From the NCBI GenBank assembly GCA_001972305.1, contig BDDD01002024.1, positions 62,001 through 126,000 on the forward strand: a stretch of DNA of 64,000 nt, in the 5' to 3' direction. Source of the stretch: Cephalotus follicularis. Lineage: Eukaryota > Streptophyta > Magnoliopsida > Oxalidales > Cephalotaceae. The notes under the pieces are model-generated. The model did not search any database, had not been told where the DNA came from, and worked only from the letters and a program-made list of their open reading frames with translations. Positions 32,421 to 43,915 of this stretch are shown in pieces; position 1 is the first letter of the stretch; every line of letters starts with the position of its first letter. A program made the translations under genes and the position numbers.

Positions 32421-33450
32421 GTAAAAAAGGTTAAAAAAAGCCCTTTACCCCACTTTTTTGAATTTTAATTTCTTTTTTGAATTTTATGTTTTTGCACTTG
32501 TTCATGCCCAATTTTTCTCATCCATGAACAAATACAATTCGATATCATATAGAGGATTGTATAACACTTTTAATATAATTTTAATGCTGCAACAAATATC
32601 AAAAAATTGTTACCATTAGATGATTTGGTAACTAAATTACAAATATATAACTATTTTTTAAATTATTAATTGTTAATAATAAATATAAATAATTATTTTC
32701 TAATAATTGTTAGTAATTAAATATAAAACTATAACTTGTTCATGCCTTGTCAATATATCATTGCCAATAATTTAATATTGTTATTTTTATTATATTTTAA
32801 TACTTTTATCTTCAATAAATAGATAATATATAATTCTATTAAGACTATTGTTTACACTGAGAATTGTCAACAATAAATTTGTAATTTCCCTTCCTTGTGG
32901 TCGAATTGAGAAAGACAGCTGTGTGGTCTTCTATGGCTGAGGTGGACCTGAGATCAAAGAAAATGGTTAGAAGGTATCATTGGAGTGGTCTCTAGGACTA
33001 CCTTATGATGATTGAATCAGAGTTTGTCATTATGAGAGTGTTTGGGTGATTTTGGGGTATTGGTCGATGTGTTTATGCCTGTTCCGAGGTGATTATGAGT
33101 GTGTGCCAAGATGTTTAAGTGAGTTGTAGTGAGAGAAAGTTGCTAACCTTGTTAAATGCGATGGTTTGGGGTATTTATAGGGGCAGTAATGACGTTCAAA
33201 TGTCAGTTTTAGCCTTGCTAGCTGCCCTCAAGTAAGGATATTCGGGTATCTCCCGTACGCATTCAATTTCTGCAGACCACCTTAGACTCATTTCCCCAAA
33301 ATTTGACTATTGTCAAACTTGTCCACTCTTCCATTAAGAGACATCATATCTCATTTTGGTGGTAGTTGGGAGAATTATTCAGTAAGCTTCCCAGGTTGGT
33401 TTGTTAGGCGAGAGCGATGGTCTAACCAAGGGCTCTCACAGACGAGATGA
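32421..33450. other. Intergenic, no gene
   Basis: AT-rich to 32880, then more balanced DNA with GAG/GTG runs to 33450 that leads into the repeats at 33451. Nothing coding is supported. Confidence 0.4.
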
Positions 33451-34030
33451 TCTCAGCTCGGACAGATGGAGTGGTCCCAACTTGGACATACGGAGTGATT
33501 CCAGCTCGGATAGATGGGTGATCTCGGCTTTGACAAATGAAGTTCGTACACGTGGCTTAGCCCTGGGATAGACAATCCACTCAGTCTCAACAAGTCCCCC
33601 ACTTCCTAAGTTCGTAGTTTTCTGATGCAGTTTGGGAAGTTGTAGATTGATTGTAAAACATCTCGGTTACTCTATGATAGAGTGGGAAGAATCATGTCAG
33701 TCAATCCGAGCAGTGGAGCTCAAGGAAGACAACTCGGCTAAAACCGAGATGCTCTTGGTCGTCTTTTGGATTTCGAACCATCCAGTACCATAATAACAAA
33801 AGAACTCAGTTTAGGACCGAGGTGATTATGTAGGGCTAACGACCGACCAGTGCTAATCTAGCCAAAGAACTCGGTTAGGACCAATGTGATATTAGTCGTC
33901 TTTAAGGCTAACGACAGACCAGTGCCAATCTAGTAAAAGAACTCGCTTAGGACCGAGGTGATTGTGGTCGTATTTAGGGCTAGCGACTGAACAGTGCCAA
34001 TCTAGCAAAAGAACTCAGTTAGTATCGAGG
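33451..34030 (+). repeat. Two adjacent short tandem-repeat blocks
   Basis: Block 1 (about 33451-33543): four diverged units of about 24 bp around CAGCTCGGACAGATGGAGTG. Block 2 (about 33725-34030): five diverged units of about 65-72 bp around AAAGAACTCGGTTAGGACCG followed by GGCTAACGACCGACCAGTGC; starts near 33801, 33866, 33938 and 34010 and a more diverged one near 33725. Such blocks are common in gypsy LTRs and their flanks, but no LTR ends could be fixed. Confidence 0.75.
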
Positions 34031-34501
34031 TATTTTTTTAGCTACACATTGGGGACTTCGTTGGTTTAAAAAGGGAATTGCTTTACAAACCTTCAACGCT
34101 TAGCCTTTCTTTGACAACGTTTAGCCACGACGCTTAGTCTTGAGTGTCGCCACCTAGGCTTTTGAAAATGAACTGAAAAACCTAGTGCTAACCTTAACAA
34201 ACGTGCTTAGCGCAAAACGTTGACGCTTAGGGGCATCACCGCTTAAGGCTTGATTCAATTTTTAAAATATTTTCAAGAAATGTTTTCAAAATGGTTTTCT
34301 TCTGGGTTCTATCCTAGATCCGTGTAAAGTTTTTAACTAGGTTTCTTCCCATGTTTAAGATGGCATAGTAAGGGTAAGGGAGAGTCTATAGGTGTTCACC
34401 ATAGAGTATACTTGTAACTGCTAGTCAGATATGCTAGGCATCGATTTACAATCGATTGATCCCTTTGCTAGAGGTACTAATGGTTCGTGATTGGTTGAGC
34501 T

Positions 34502-34898
34502 CCTATCGGTCTACTAGTAGGCAACTAATTCTAGCCGAACTCCTGTTGCTTTATCGATAGGCGACTAGATGTATAAACCTTGAGCTTGTGCTGCATTTGG
34601 GGAGGTTTATACTCATGTATTGATTGGGTATGGATTTCATGATCGGTTGAGTTTCTATCGGTCTACCGGTAGGCAACTAGCTCTAGTTGAGCTCTTATCG
34701 GTCTACCGGTAGGCAATTGATGTCTAGGCTCTAAGCTTGTGCCACCTTTGGGGGGTTCTAGACTCATGATGATACAATATGATATAAATGTATGCTATGG
34801 TATTACGGACAATTTATAGATCTGTAACTAGTTGAGCTCCTATAAGTCTACTTGTAGGCAACTAGTTCTAATTGAACTCCGATCGGTCTACCGGTAGG
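34502..34898 (+). repeat. Array of six 20-bp hairpins in three pairs
   Basis: Copies of CCTATCGGTCTACCGGTAGG and variants start at 34502, 34542, 34654, 34694, 34839 and 34879. Members of each pair are exactly 40 bp apart. Each has an 8-bp stem and a TCTA (once TTTA) loop. In the copy at 34839 both arms changed together (AAG opposite CTT instead of CGG opposite CCG). Between pairs lies a conserved segment with GAGCTTGTGC and TTTGGGG. Confidence 0.85.
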
Positions 34899-34899
34899 C

Positions 34900-36653
34900 A
34901 ACTAGATATTTTAAACCTCGAGTTTTGTGTCACCTTGAAAAGGGGGAGTTTAGACTTACAAATGATTGCATGTTGGGTTAGTCAATTATATACGATGGTA
35001 TGTGACAGTGGTGTATAACTGGCCGACGACCTGATTGTTTGATAGATGTATGGATATGAGTGTATGTTTAGGTTAACCATTTATATATATGCCTGAATGG
35101 GATGGTTATATATATGGATTAGTTAACCACAATTGTTCATACATTATGCCATGTTATGCATTTATATTTGTGATATCTGTTCATATCATGAGCATGAAGT
35201 TGTTTTCTATGAAGCCATTTGGTTGACCATCTTTCGGGATAGGGCACCGTTTATGTGATCAAGTACGGACGAACCAAGAACTAGTGGTGGTAGACTAGGA
35301 TATAAAAATCAGTGAATGTAGAAATGTATGGAGCATGGATTCAAGGATGGTTCCTTTTAAGGATTTTATTTGTATGAACTTATGTGTATCAAGGATTTGC
35401 TTTGTATATAATTATGTTATGACTGTGAAATGTATGAATGTTTAAGAATAGTTAAATGTATGTACGCACATATGTATTAAAATTTAAAGATTTTATGGTT
35501 TTTTCACTATACAGAATAGACTTAACTAATACTCGACTTAAGGATTAATAGACTGAATGAGTTTGTATGACATCTTAAACCTCCACCGGGTCCGAGGTGT
35601 CATAGTTTGGTTGATCAAAATTATAAATGTAAAAAGATGAAGTGGGATCAGAGGAGATTGGTTGTTTAGGAACAGTGATGGAAGCCACTATAAAAGAAGG
35701 TCTCTAAGAAGAAGGTCTCTAAGATCTTATTTTCTCTGATACCATGTAAAGTGACGTTTGGAATAATGAAAATTGATCTTAGTTCTTCGTTATAATGAGT
35801 GGTATATATGCAACAAGTATCCCAAATATAATCCTAACATGAAACCAAGAATCAAGTTATACAAGACAATAAAATCCTAAGAATAATCCTAGACTTATGC
35901 TGTACAATTGCCAGTAAAAAAATATAAGGAATACAAATATTTTAGAGATCATGTTACAATAAAGGGAAATTTTTAAAATAACGCCTTAAAAAAGTAGTGA
36001 TTTTTCAGTTTGGCATGCAATTATTTTTTCCCCTTAATTTGATGCACTAAAATGAAAAAAATTCAATGTGATGCGCGCCGTTAGCTCTCGTTAACACAAT
36101 TAGGAAAATCCCTATGTAACTCGCACGTGATAGGCTAAATTGGGAAATCACTAATTTTTGAGGATGTCTTTCTAAAATGTTTCCAAAAATAAATGTTAAT
36201 ATGGTAATTGAATGGTATCATTTCATGTTTCAGTTAGGGTTTTTCCAATTTGTTAACGACAGTTGATAACGTTTATCATATTGAGATTTTTTTCACTATA
36301 ATACATCAAGTTGAAGAAAAAAAAACGATGTGCTACAGAAAAATCAATATTTTTTTAGGACTTCATCGTTAGATTTTCACCGGTATAAATCTAAATATTC
36401 CTCACAAGTGAAGTAATGTAATTACGATGGGTTTCGTTGACAGTAAGTACCTCGGCGTCCTTGTACACGAAGTAATGGCAAACAACATTTGATGCTATTT
36501 AATGCTGGAGTAATGGAGGAATTGTACTAAAAGATGAATTTAACTCCCTCAGTTATGCTGTATCCACATCTGTTGCTAAAGCTGCCTAACTTTCTCACCA
36601 AAACCAGTGGCCTTACCTAATTGCATTAAAATCCAAATGCCATTTTGTATATC
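34900..36653. other. Repeat-derived intergenic DNA with a short LTR
   Basis: No gene. TCCACCGGGTCCGAGGTGTCA at about 35582-35602 resembles the tail of a gypsy LTR. 35745-35958 starts TGTAAAGTGAC and ends ATCATGTTACA and has a copia primer-binding-site complement (CTCTGATACCA) directly to its left, so it is probably a short copia LTR on the minus strand. The last 150 bases belong to the promoter of the second proline-rich gene. Confidence 0.5.
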
Positions 36654-36660
36654 TATAAAA
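36654..36660 (+). promoter_or_regulatory. TATA box of the second proline-rich gene
   Basis: TATAAAA, 102 bases before the ATG at 36762, followed by a C- and A-rich leader (CACCACCACATCCACAACAC), the usual plant arrangement. Confidence 0.65.
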
Positions 36661-36761
36661 ACCAATGACCAGGCCCTTAAATCACCACCACATCCACAAC
36701 ACAATCCTGTCTTCTTGATATTCAACCTAGCCACTCTTTTTGTTCCATACATTGATAAGTG

Positions 36762-37022
36762 ATGGCATCCTCCCGCATGATTCTTCTTGCTTTATTCCTG
36801 GCAGTGTCATTTTCAAGCATCGATGTATCTGCAGGGTCTCGTCGCCTTTTGCAATCCCCCCCGCATGGCGGCTTCCATTTCCCTACTTTGCCCCGTGGTA
36901 CTCCTCACTTTACTCTCCCATCCGTGCCGGGGTTTCAGTTTCCATATATTCCACCAGCTACACCATCTACAACTACCGGTTTCCCTGCAATTCCATCCTT
37001 CACTCCACCCGCTACTCCTTAA
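36762..37022 (+). CDS. Small secreted proline-rich protein, copy 2
   Basis: 86 codons, one exon. Signal peptide MASSRMILLALFLAVSFSSI plus DVSAG, then SRRLLQSPP and a Pro/Thr/Phe-rich tail (TLPRGTPHFTLP, FPYIPPATPSTTT, IPSFTPPATP). The first 30 residues align well with copy 1 at 29875, sharing MASS, the FLA.SFSSI.VS core and the R.LLQ motif. The tail is alike in composition but not in sequence, as expected for fast-changing cell-wall or apoplastic proteins. A good TATA box and leader support expression. Exact function unknown. Confidence 0.75.
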   Translation: MASSRMILLALFLAVSFSSIDVSAGSRRLLQSPPHGGFHFPTLPRGTPHFTLPSVPGFQFPYIPPATPSTTTGFPAIPSFTPPATP

Positions 37023-38692
37023 ATGGTGCTAGATGTTTAATGTATATATGGAAGTACGTACTAAGATGCAAGCAACTAAATAAAGGTCTATGCCAACACC
37101 ATAGGCCTCATTTCCTTTGTGTTCTTGTGGTGATTCTTAGAAGTTAATTAGCACTGCGTGGATTGTTGTGGCTTTGAAGTTAAATTATGTTCCTTTAATT
37201 AAATTATTAATGGATTGCTTCTGGGTGTAATATATTTGTATGCATGAATAACTGCAGATTAGTATGGTTTTATTGATGAGTTCTTATTGGAAGCGTATTC
37301 ACATGCTAAATAACCCAGCAAATCCACAAAAGAGTAGATGTGATAAGAATCGAAGAGTAATTTTACGAGTACAAATATAATAATCAATAAAAATAAATAA
37401 CACAATAATTTATACGTGATTTGATCAACTCACAAATACCTCACAAATTTTAATAAAACTTCAACTCAAATAGAATTTTCACAACCCTAATTTTTACAAT
37501 TAATCGATATAAATTCGAAGTGTTTTTCTAACAATGCGGGACATAACATCGTAGCGTAAGAACCAGAAACTTTTAAAAAATTTCGTATATAGTTTTTCAT
37601 GTGGATGATATACATATGCTCATTATATTTCAGGTTGTATACATAATACCAGTACATTGTACTGCTATTTAATTAACTAAATCGAGCTGTCCTAATCTGA
37701 TGTAACCATAATTCGCCACTGAACATTCCCCGCCTGTCTCAGAGCTATAGTTTTACAATTTATTAGCACGCAACAAGTCGTTTTTTAATAAATATACATA
37801 CTAAGAATAAGATAGTGGTTCTTTAATAGATGCAGGCAAAACAAAACAATGTTGTTATCACAATGTAACTCAATATGACGGAGGGGGGTCGAGGTGGTCT
37901 TAGTCGTCCTAGTGTCTGTTTAGGATTCAAACTTTATGTCAGTCAATGAATTTTTTGTACGGTGGTTGCTTCTCCCATAAAAAATCGTGATTCTTTTTCG
38001 ATTAACAACTGACCAATTAACCTTATATCAAAATAAAAAAAAATTCAATATGACAAATACATATAAGTGTTAACTTTACGAACAAGTAAATATGTATCGT
38101 TAAAACGATAATCGTAAGAGACAAATTATTTGTAATAACATTTTGTTAAAATCTTGTTACTCTATAACCATTCTTAATCAGATATATTAAGTAATTTTTT
38201 TTTTTATCTAGATCATACAATTTATTCAATAATAATTCTTCATTTTTCTTTTTGCTTCAAATTTTATTTATTGGCATATTTTTTGTGTGGTAACTGATAA
38301 TTCTCCTATTTAATCATAAATATTATTATCACTTATTATTATGCTAAAAAAATGATAAAAAGAACAATAAATGTTATTATATATGTTTCACAAAAGGCAA
38401 CGACTACGCTTGCATATTTTTCGTTGTTAGAAAGCAATAACTTTATTAATAAATCTAACCAAAAAAAACTTCAAGAGATTAGACAAATGGTATTTAATTT
38501 AGGATCAATTGTAAATTTAGAGGTCTTGGAATCTTGTAGCAACCTAGAGTTGTTTATTTTTATATCTATATGGTTGCATGTTGTTAACTAATAATTATAT
38601 TGTTAATAATAATAAGTAATCATGAAAAGTTTACTAAGAAACTTGATTGAAAGCCCAAAATCAACTTGCAGTTTTTAAGTGACTTTAAATAG
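37023..38692. other. Intergenic, AT-rich
   Basis: 3' flank of the second proline-rich gene, then AT-rich DNA. No gene or element with ends seen. Short frames such as one at 38352 have no domain support. Confidence 0.4.
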
Positions 38693-39190
38693 TCATATCT
38701 CACTCGTTTCTTAGCCAAAAATTGTGTTCCTTTCTATTCTAGAAACTTTGAGACGTTAGCTACAACTTGTATGTTTTAAGTTTCCCCAGATTCGGTATTT
38801 TCGTTGAGAAATTGTGCATGCAAAACTACTGCTCCGTTTTCACAAATATTCTGACCAATGACTTGGAAAGGTCACCATGGATTCATTTCTTAACAAAAAA
38901 CTATAAAATTTACTAATCTGGAAAGCTTGAGGTGTTAAATACAACTCTCATGTTTTGAGTTTTCCCAGATTCAACACTTTTCCTTTTACAAACCTGCATG
39001 CAGAATGATTTGCACTACTCTTACAAACCTGTTCGAGCAATGACATTGAGAGGTTGCCATGATCTCATTTTTTATCCAAAAATTATGATTCTTATCAATC
39101 TAGAAAGCTTGTTAAGTCTACTAAAACCTTTTAGTTTTGAGTTTTTAATAAATCACAAGTTTTCATACCACATTTTTTGACCAATAGATT
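38693..39190 (+). repeat. Three-unit tandem repeat of about 182 bp
   Basis: Units begin near 38693, 38876 and 39057 at CATnnTCTCATTTCTTA-like sequence and share CTAGAAAGCTTGAG, TGTTTTGAGTTTTCCCAGATT and a closing GACATTGAGAGGTTGC-like stretch. The third unit is shorter and more diverged. Probably the inner part of an old gypsy LTR. Confidence 0.75.
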
Positions 39191-40655
39191 ATTATGCAAA
39201 TTTCATAAAATCTGTCAAAGACGTGTTTAACCTTAATAGGTAGAAGTTTAGGTCGTCTAATACGTCCAATCTTAGCCATAAGAATTCATGTATTAACATT
39301 ATCATATATATTTAGGATATGTCACACAATCTTTGATTTCGCTTTTGCGATTGTTCAGGAGCTTTTTTGTTTAAGGTAAGAATCCCTCCTTTTCAGTGTT
39401 ATCTTCGTTAGCTAAATTAGCATTCATTAATTATTGATTTTCCTTCATTTTAATTACAAAAATGCTAAACATACCAATGTTTTTATCAACTTTTTTATCC
39501 CAACACGTGTTACTACACATGATTGACACATAATGAATAAAATAAATAAGCATATCCCACTATTTTTCATAAATAAATAAATATGTGCCATGTGTGATAA
39601 CACATGTACGAGAATAAAAAAATTGATACTAAAATTATTGTTATAATTATTGTGTACCTATTTCGGTTGTTGTCATCCAGTGTCTGATTTGATATAATCC
39701 ATTTACATGTTGGTTTTCCAACAAACTATATTTGGATGTCACCTGAGTCCACTGATTCCCAAGAATTGGTGTAAACCAGCCATTAAACATAGCAGTAGTG
39801 TGCCATATGCAAAATGCATATTTTGTGAAGGACAACTCTTTCAAAATTGCATATTCCTTTGCTCTATATATGGACGAATTAACAACTCTCAATGGTTGTA
39901 AAACAGTCCCCTACGTGTAAATGTTTGATTTGTTCAAGGAAACACCGTGAATGATCCGAGAAAGGTGTTTGAACGGAGTTTGATAGTCCTCTCTGTATAC
40001 AGAAAGTAACTAAACGAAGATCCATGATATATTATTTCCGGAAACTCTCTGATGCTTAAGTTAGTAATAACAGAGAAAACAATAGAGTTCTTTTTGTCTA
40101 GAATTGACCGACCTGTATAAAGTGTTGATTTGTGGTATTTATAAGATCTTGTTGTAACTGCCTTGACTTGTATTACGGAGGAAACGGCCGAGTATCTCGC
40201 CATTCCCTTATTTAGTGCCAGAGCGTTATGTTGTGCGTTATCTTTTCAAATTTTAATTGTCCCGACCATGTGTCTGTAGTTCCAGAAGACAGTTGTCTTG
40301 TTTTTCCAGATGACACTTGTCTCGTTTTTCTAGATGACACGTGACGGTTTTACTTTGGATAGAATATTTCTTTTTCGATAACAAAGGAAGCGTCTTGTTA
40401 TTTCTCTATTTTTTGTGACAAATCTACCTTTTCGAAGTGAAAAACCCTTTTGATTTGTATAATTTTTATAGAAAACAATGGTCTCTTCTTCACTAAGAAA
40501 ACGTTGATCAACAAAAGGTTCAAAGATTTGTTTGCAATGAAGATGCATCTTTTAATTCTTCTACATGCTCGTACCTATCAATTACTCTCTGAATAAATTC
40601 TTCATCCATTTTTCCAATAAAGACAAGTAAGAACCAAAAGTAATAATAATAATAA
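39191..40655. other. Retrotransposon-derived intergenic DNA
   Basis: No gene. TTTTTTGTTTAAGGTAAGAATCCCTCC at 39364-39390 looks like the start of a gypsy internal region. 39940-40330 has the base composition and direct repeats (TCTTGTTTTTCCAGATGACAC, TCTCGTTTTTCTAGATGACAC at about 40295-40340) of LTR DNA, but no ends with target duplications could be found. Confidence 0.4.
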
Positions 40656-40660
40656 TAATT

Positions 40661-41770
40661 GTTGATGCAGAAATCCTTCTCTCAACAGTATCCTACGTGG
40701 AGGACTTTTATTTGTTAAGAGAAACGCTCTGTCACTGATGCCTTAAGGAAGAATCTGATCTCGGACACCTGCACAAGTAGCAACAATGGTGAAGGCCCAG
40801 GAGGTTGTTCTCCCGGGGACACTCCGACGCTCAAGTTAGTCAAGTGCAGATGAAAGATTATACTCTCTTGAATGTAAAAATTGCTGACCTTTGTTCAGTA
40901 TGTTGAACTTGTATTTATAGTGGAATTTGGTAGCTGTTAGAGCGTGTAAATCGGATGTGATCATTATCCCCTAGGAAGTGCCGAGGATTTCGGACATTCC
41001 TTATCTCCGCCGGTAATGTAGTACTTTCCTTTATCTCCTCCTTGATTATCTCCTCTTTCCTTTTGTTGTAGTTAATTAGGATTCTATCTCCTTGTTTGGA
41101 TAGGTATGGATCCCGTGAAATCTGGTGAAGTTATTCCCTTTATCCTATCTTCCATATCTGTTGGTAGTTATCCTTATCTCCTTTACTTAGAGGATAAGGA
41201 TCCCTGGAACTTAGGCCAACTCCCTATCCCCATTCCGTGAATGAGGAGGAGACCTTCCATACGAGGAGAGGAGCTGTTGTGAAACCAATGAGATAGTCGG
41301 CACCTGACTTCAAAGTCTTCTCGGCCCATAGACCTGTATTTGAATTGGATGGCCTTTGGTTGTTTGTCTGAGGAAAGAGATCTTGGAAGTGGAACCATTG
41401 GGCGTGTCCTCGGCACTTATGCCGAGGAGTGGACCTCCTTAAGCCATTTCTTTGTTGACTTCCCCTGCTACCAGTTCGCTGATTATGGAGTCACTTGTAA
41501 TGGATCACTTGTTATGTGACCGAGGGTATCCTCGGCTGGGTTGCTCCAAATGGTGTCCTCGGACCCGGATCCGAGGAGGTTGATTGTTGCACTGGAATCA
41601 CTGGGTGTGTCCTCGGCACTTGTGCCGAGGAAGAAACCTCCCTTTACCACTGTTCCGTTGGCGTAAGTGCCTCCTCTGCCTTTAATTCATTAGTTCTTCT
41701 CTTTGTACACTTGGCTATGTGATCAAGAGGACACGTGTTGCTTTGAATTTGACTTAATTTTTCCCATATC

Positions 41771-41771
<1 letters not shown>
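40661..41771 (-). mobile_element. Solo gypsy-type LTR inside an AAT microsatellite
   Basis: Plus-strand limits TGTTGATGCAGAAAT and CCCATATCA, flanked by ATAAT at 40656-40660 and 41772-41776. AAT repeats lie on both sides (40642-40660 and 41772-41816), so it inserted into a microsatellite. On the minus strand the ends read TGATATGGGAAAAAT and TTTCTGCATCAACA, the same as the two gypsy-type elements downstream. It contains three perfect or near-perfect hairpins (41408-41427, 41557-41576, 41611-41630) based on CCTCGGCAC/GTGCCGAGG. Confidence 0.82.
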
Positions 41772-41815
<44 letters not shown>

Positions 41816-42295
41816 TCTTTCATTGTTTAATTGTTTCTTGAAATGAGTTTGCTTTGTATGTGCTACTCAAATACCGAAATTGTTGTAAATAAAGCTACAA
41901 CACGATTCACCATTTCCCTCACAAATTAAATATCAATAACTATTAATATGTTTTTCTATAAACTTATTGTGTACTATCAGAGAGAATTTTAATGTTACAC
42001 CAAAATAAAATTAATCATTATAAATGTATAGTTTAATTTATTTATTTATTTTTGCTCTATTTATATGCAACCATCAACAAACTTGTTAATAAAAAGAAGT
42101 ATAGAGCTTGTTAGATATATTTTCTGGTATAGAGGAGAGTAAAGTCATTAGAGAGGGCAAGTATCTGTACCTCTTGTGAGTGCAGATATGTATTTTCTTA
42201 TACAATTGCTCCTGTTAAAATTGAAGCTTATATTTCCTTTCTGTATTCATTCTTCTTCTTTTGTCACATTCGATGTCTAATCTTATTTTGGAGAG
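41772..42295. other. Microsatellite and AT-rich spacer
   Basis: (AAT)n to 41816, then AT-rich DNA without a gene up to the next LTR element. Confidence 0.6.
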
Positions 42296-43138
42296 TGATA
42301 TGGAAAAAATCCGCATCTTATGAAGATGCTGACATGTATCTTGAAAACCCATGGATATGAATTAATTATCCAGATCATGGTCATAATAAGAGAGATATTA
42401 TCTCCCGTTATGGATAAAGATTTGGAGGAGATAAGGAAATATCCCTGTAAATCAGTCAGTTTCCTAGGGACCATTAACTCCACCCCCATGATGCTTACTG
42501 GACAGTTATAATAGAGGACTATAAATACCCTTACAATAATGATACAATGGTTGGTCAGTTTCTTTCTCACATATACACTATTCTTCTCTGTCAAACACTA
42601 ACTTTAGCATCAGAGGGTCCCCGGGAGTAAACCTCCTAGGACTTCGACAATTTGTTCACTGTGTATGCAGGAAGCAGACCACCGTAGAACATTCTTCAGA
42701 GTATCGTCGTCTCTTCCCCAACAAATAAATCCTCCGCAAGCCGGAGGACTGTTGAGGAATAATTTTCTGCATCAACAGTTGGCGCCGTCTGTGGGAAATG
42801 AGACAAAAAGTTATTTTAATCATACCTCTGAAAAGAACGAACATTGTTGCTGCTCCCGATCAAGCAGTTCGACTATGACCCCATCGCATAGAATATCGGG
42901 GGTCAGCTCCCCGGTGAGCGGACGGGGGTCTCGTTGCCCTGTCAGCGGGCTGGGGCTAGGGGGCAGTGCCCCTGAAAGGTCACCAGAAATATTAAATCGC
43001 AAAACAAGAATAGCCTCACAGAGAGGCCAGGCGAAACCCGCTAAAGGGGGCAAGACGCCTTCCAAAGCGGTCAGAGATTGATACATCTCTGAGGGCAGAG
43101 TCTTCCAGTACAAGAGCTCAAAGCCAGACCACGGGGAA

Positions 43139-43612
43139 GGAAGCCAGAGGACCATTCCGAGAAGCCTCCCAGGAGAGCATTTCGAGAAGTCCTCCAGAGG
43201 ACCATTCCGAGAAGTCCCCCAGGAGAGCATTCTGAGAAGTCCTCCAGAGGACCATTCCGAGAAGCCCCCCAGGAGAGCATTCCGAGAAGTCCTCCAGAGG
43301 ACCATTCCGAATCCGAAAAGCCCCCAGGATAGCATTCTGAGAAGTCCTCCAGAGGACCATTCCGAGAAGCCTCCCAGGAGAGCATTCCGAGAAGTCCTCC
43401 AGAGGACCATTCCGAGAAGCCCCCCAGGAGAGCATTTCGAGAAGTCCTCCAGAGGACCATTCCGAAAAGTCCTCCAGAGGACCATTCCGAGAAGCCTCCC
43501 AGGAGAGCATTCCGAGAATTCCTCCAGAGGACCATTCCGAGAAGCCCCCTAGGAGAGCATTCCGAGAAGTCCTCTAGAGGACCATTCCGAGAAGCCTCCC
43601 AGAAGAGCAGTC
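43139..43612 (+). repeat. Tandem repeat block 1 in the LARD-like element
   Basis: Alternating 25-bp half-units GAGAAGTCCTCCAGAGGACC + ATTCC and GAGAAGCCTCCCAGGAGAGC + ATTCC. Each half-unit contains an inverted repeat (GTCCTCC.GAGGAC, GCCTCCCAGGAG). The 50-bp period is not a multiple of three and has no stop in several frames, which creates long meaningless open frames on the minus strand. Confidence 0.9.
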
Positions 43613-43915
43613 CAAGCAGACATGCTGAGCAGTCCAGGCAGACATGCCAAGCAGTCCAGGCAGACATGCCAAGCAGTCCAGGCAGACATGCCGAGCAGTC
43701 CGAGTAGACATGTCGAGCAGTCCAGGCAGACATGCCAAGCAGACCAAGCAGACCAGTGATGTGCGTCTTGGCTGAGCAGACCAAGTAGACCAGTGATGTA
43801 TGTCATGGCTGAGAAGACCCTTGCTGTGTCCTAGCCGAGCAGACCAAGTAGACTAGTGATGTGTGTCTTGCCAGAGGAACTCCAAGCATACCAGTGATGT
43901 GTGTCCTGCCAGAGA
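43613..43915 (+). repeat. Tandem repeat block 2 in the LARD-like element
   Basis: About six 22-bp units CCAGGCAGACATGCCAAGCAGT (43613-43745), then longer units around GAGCAGACCAAGTAGACCAG followed by TGATGTGTGTCTTG (about 43745-43915). Confidence 0.85.
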
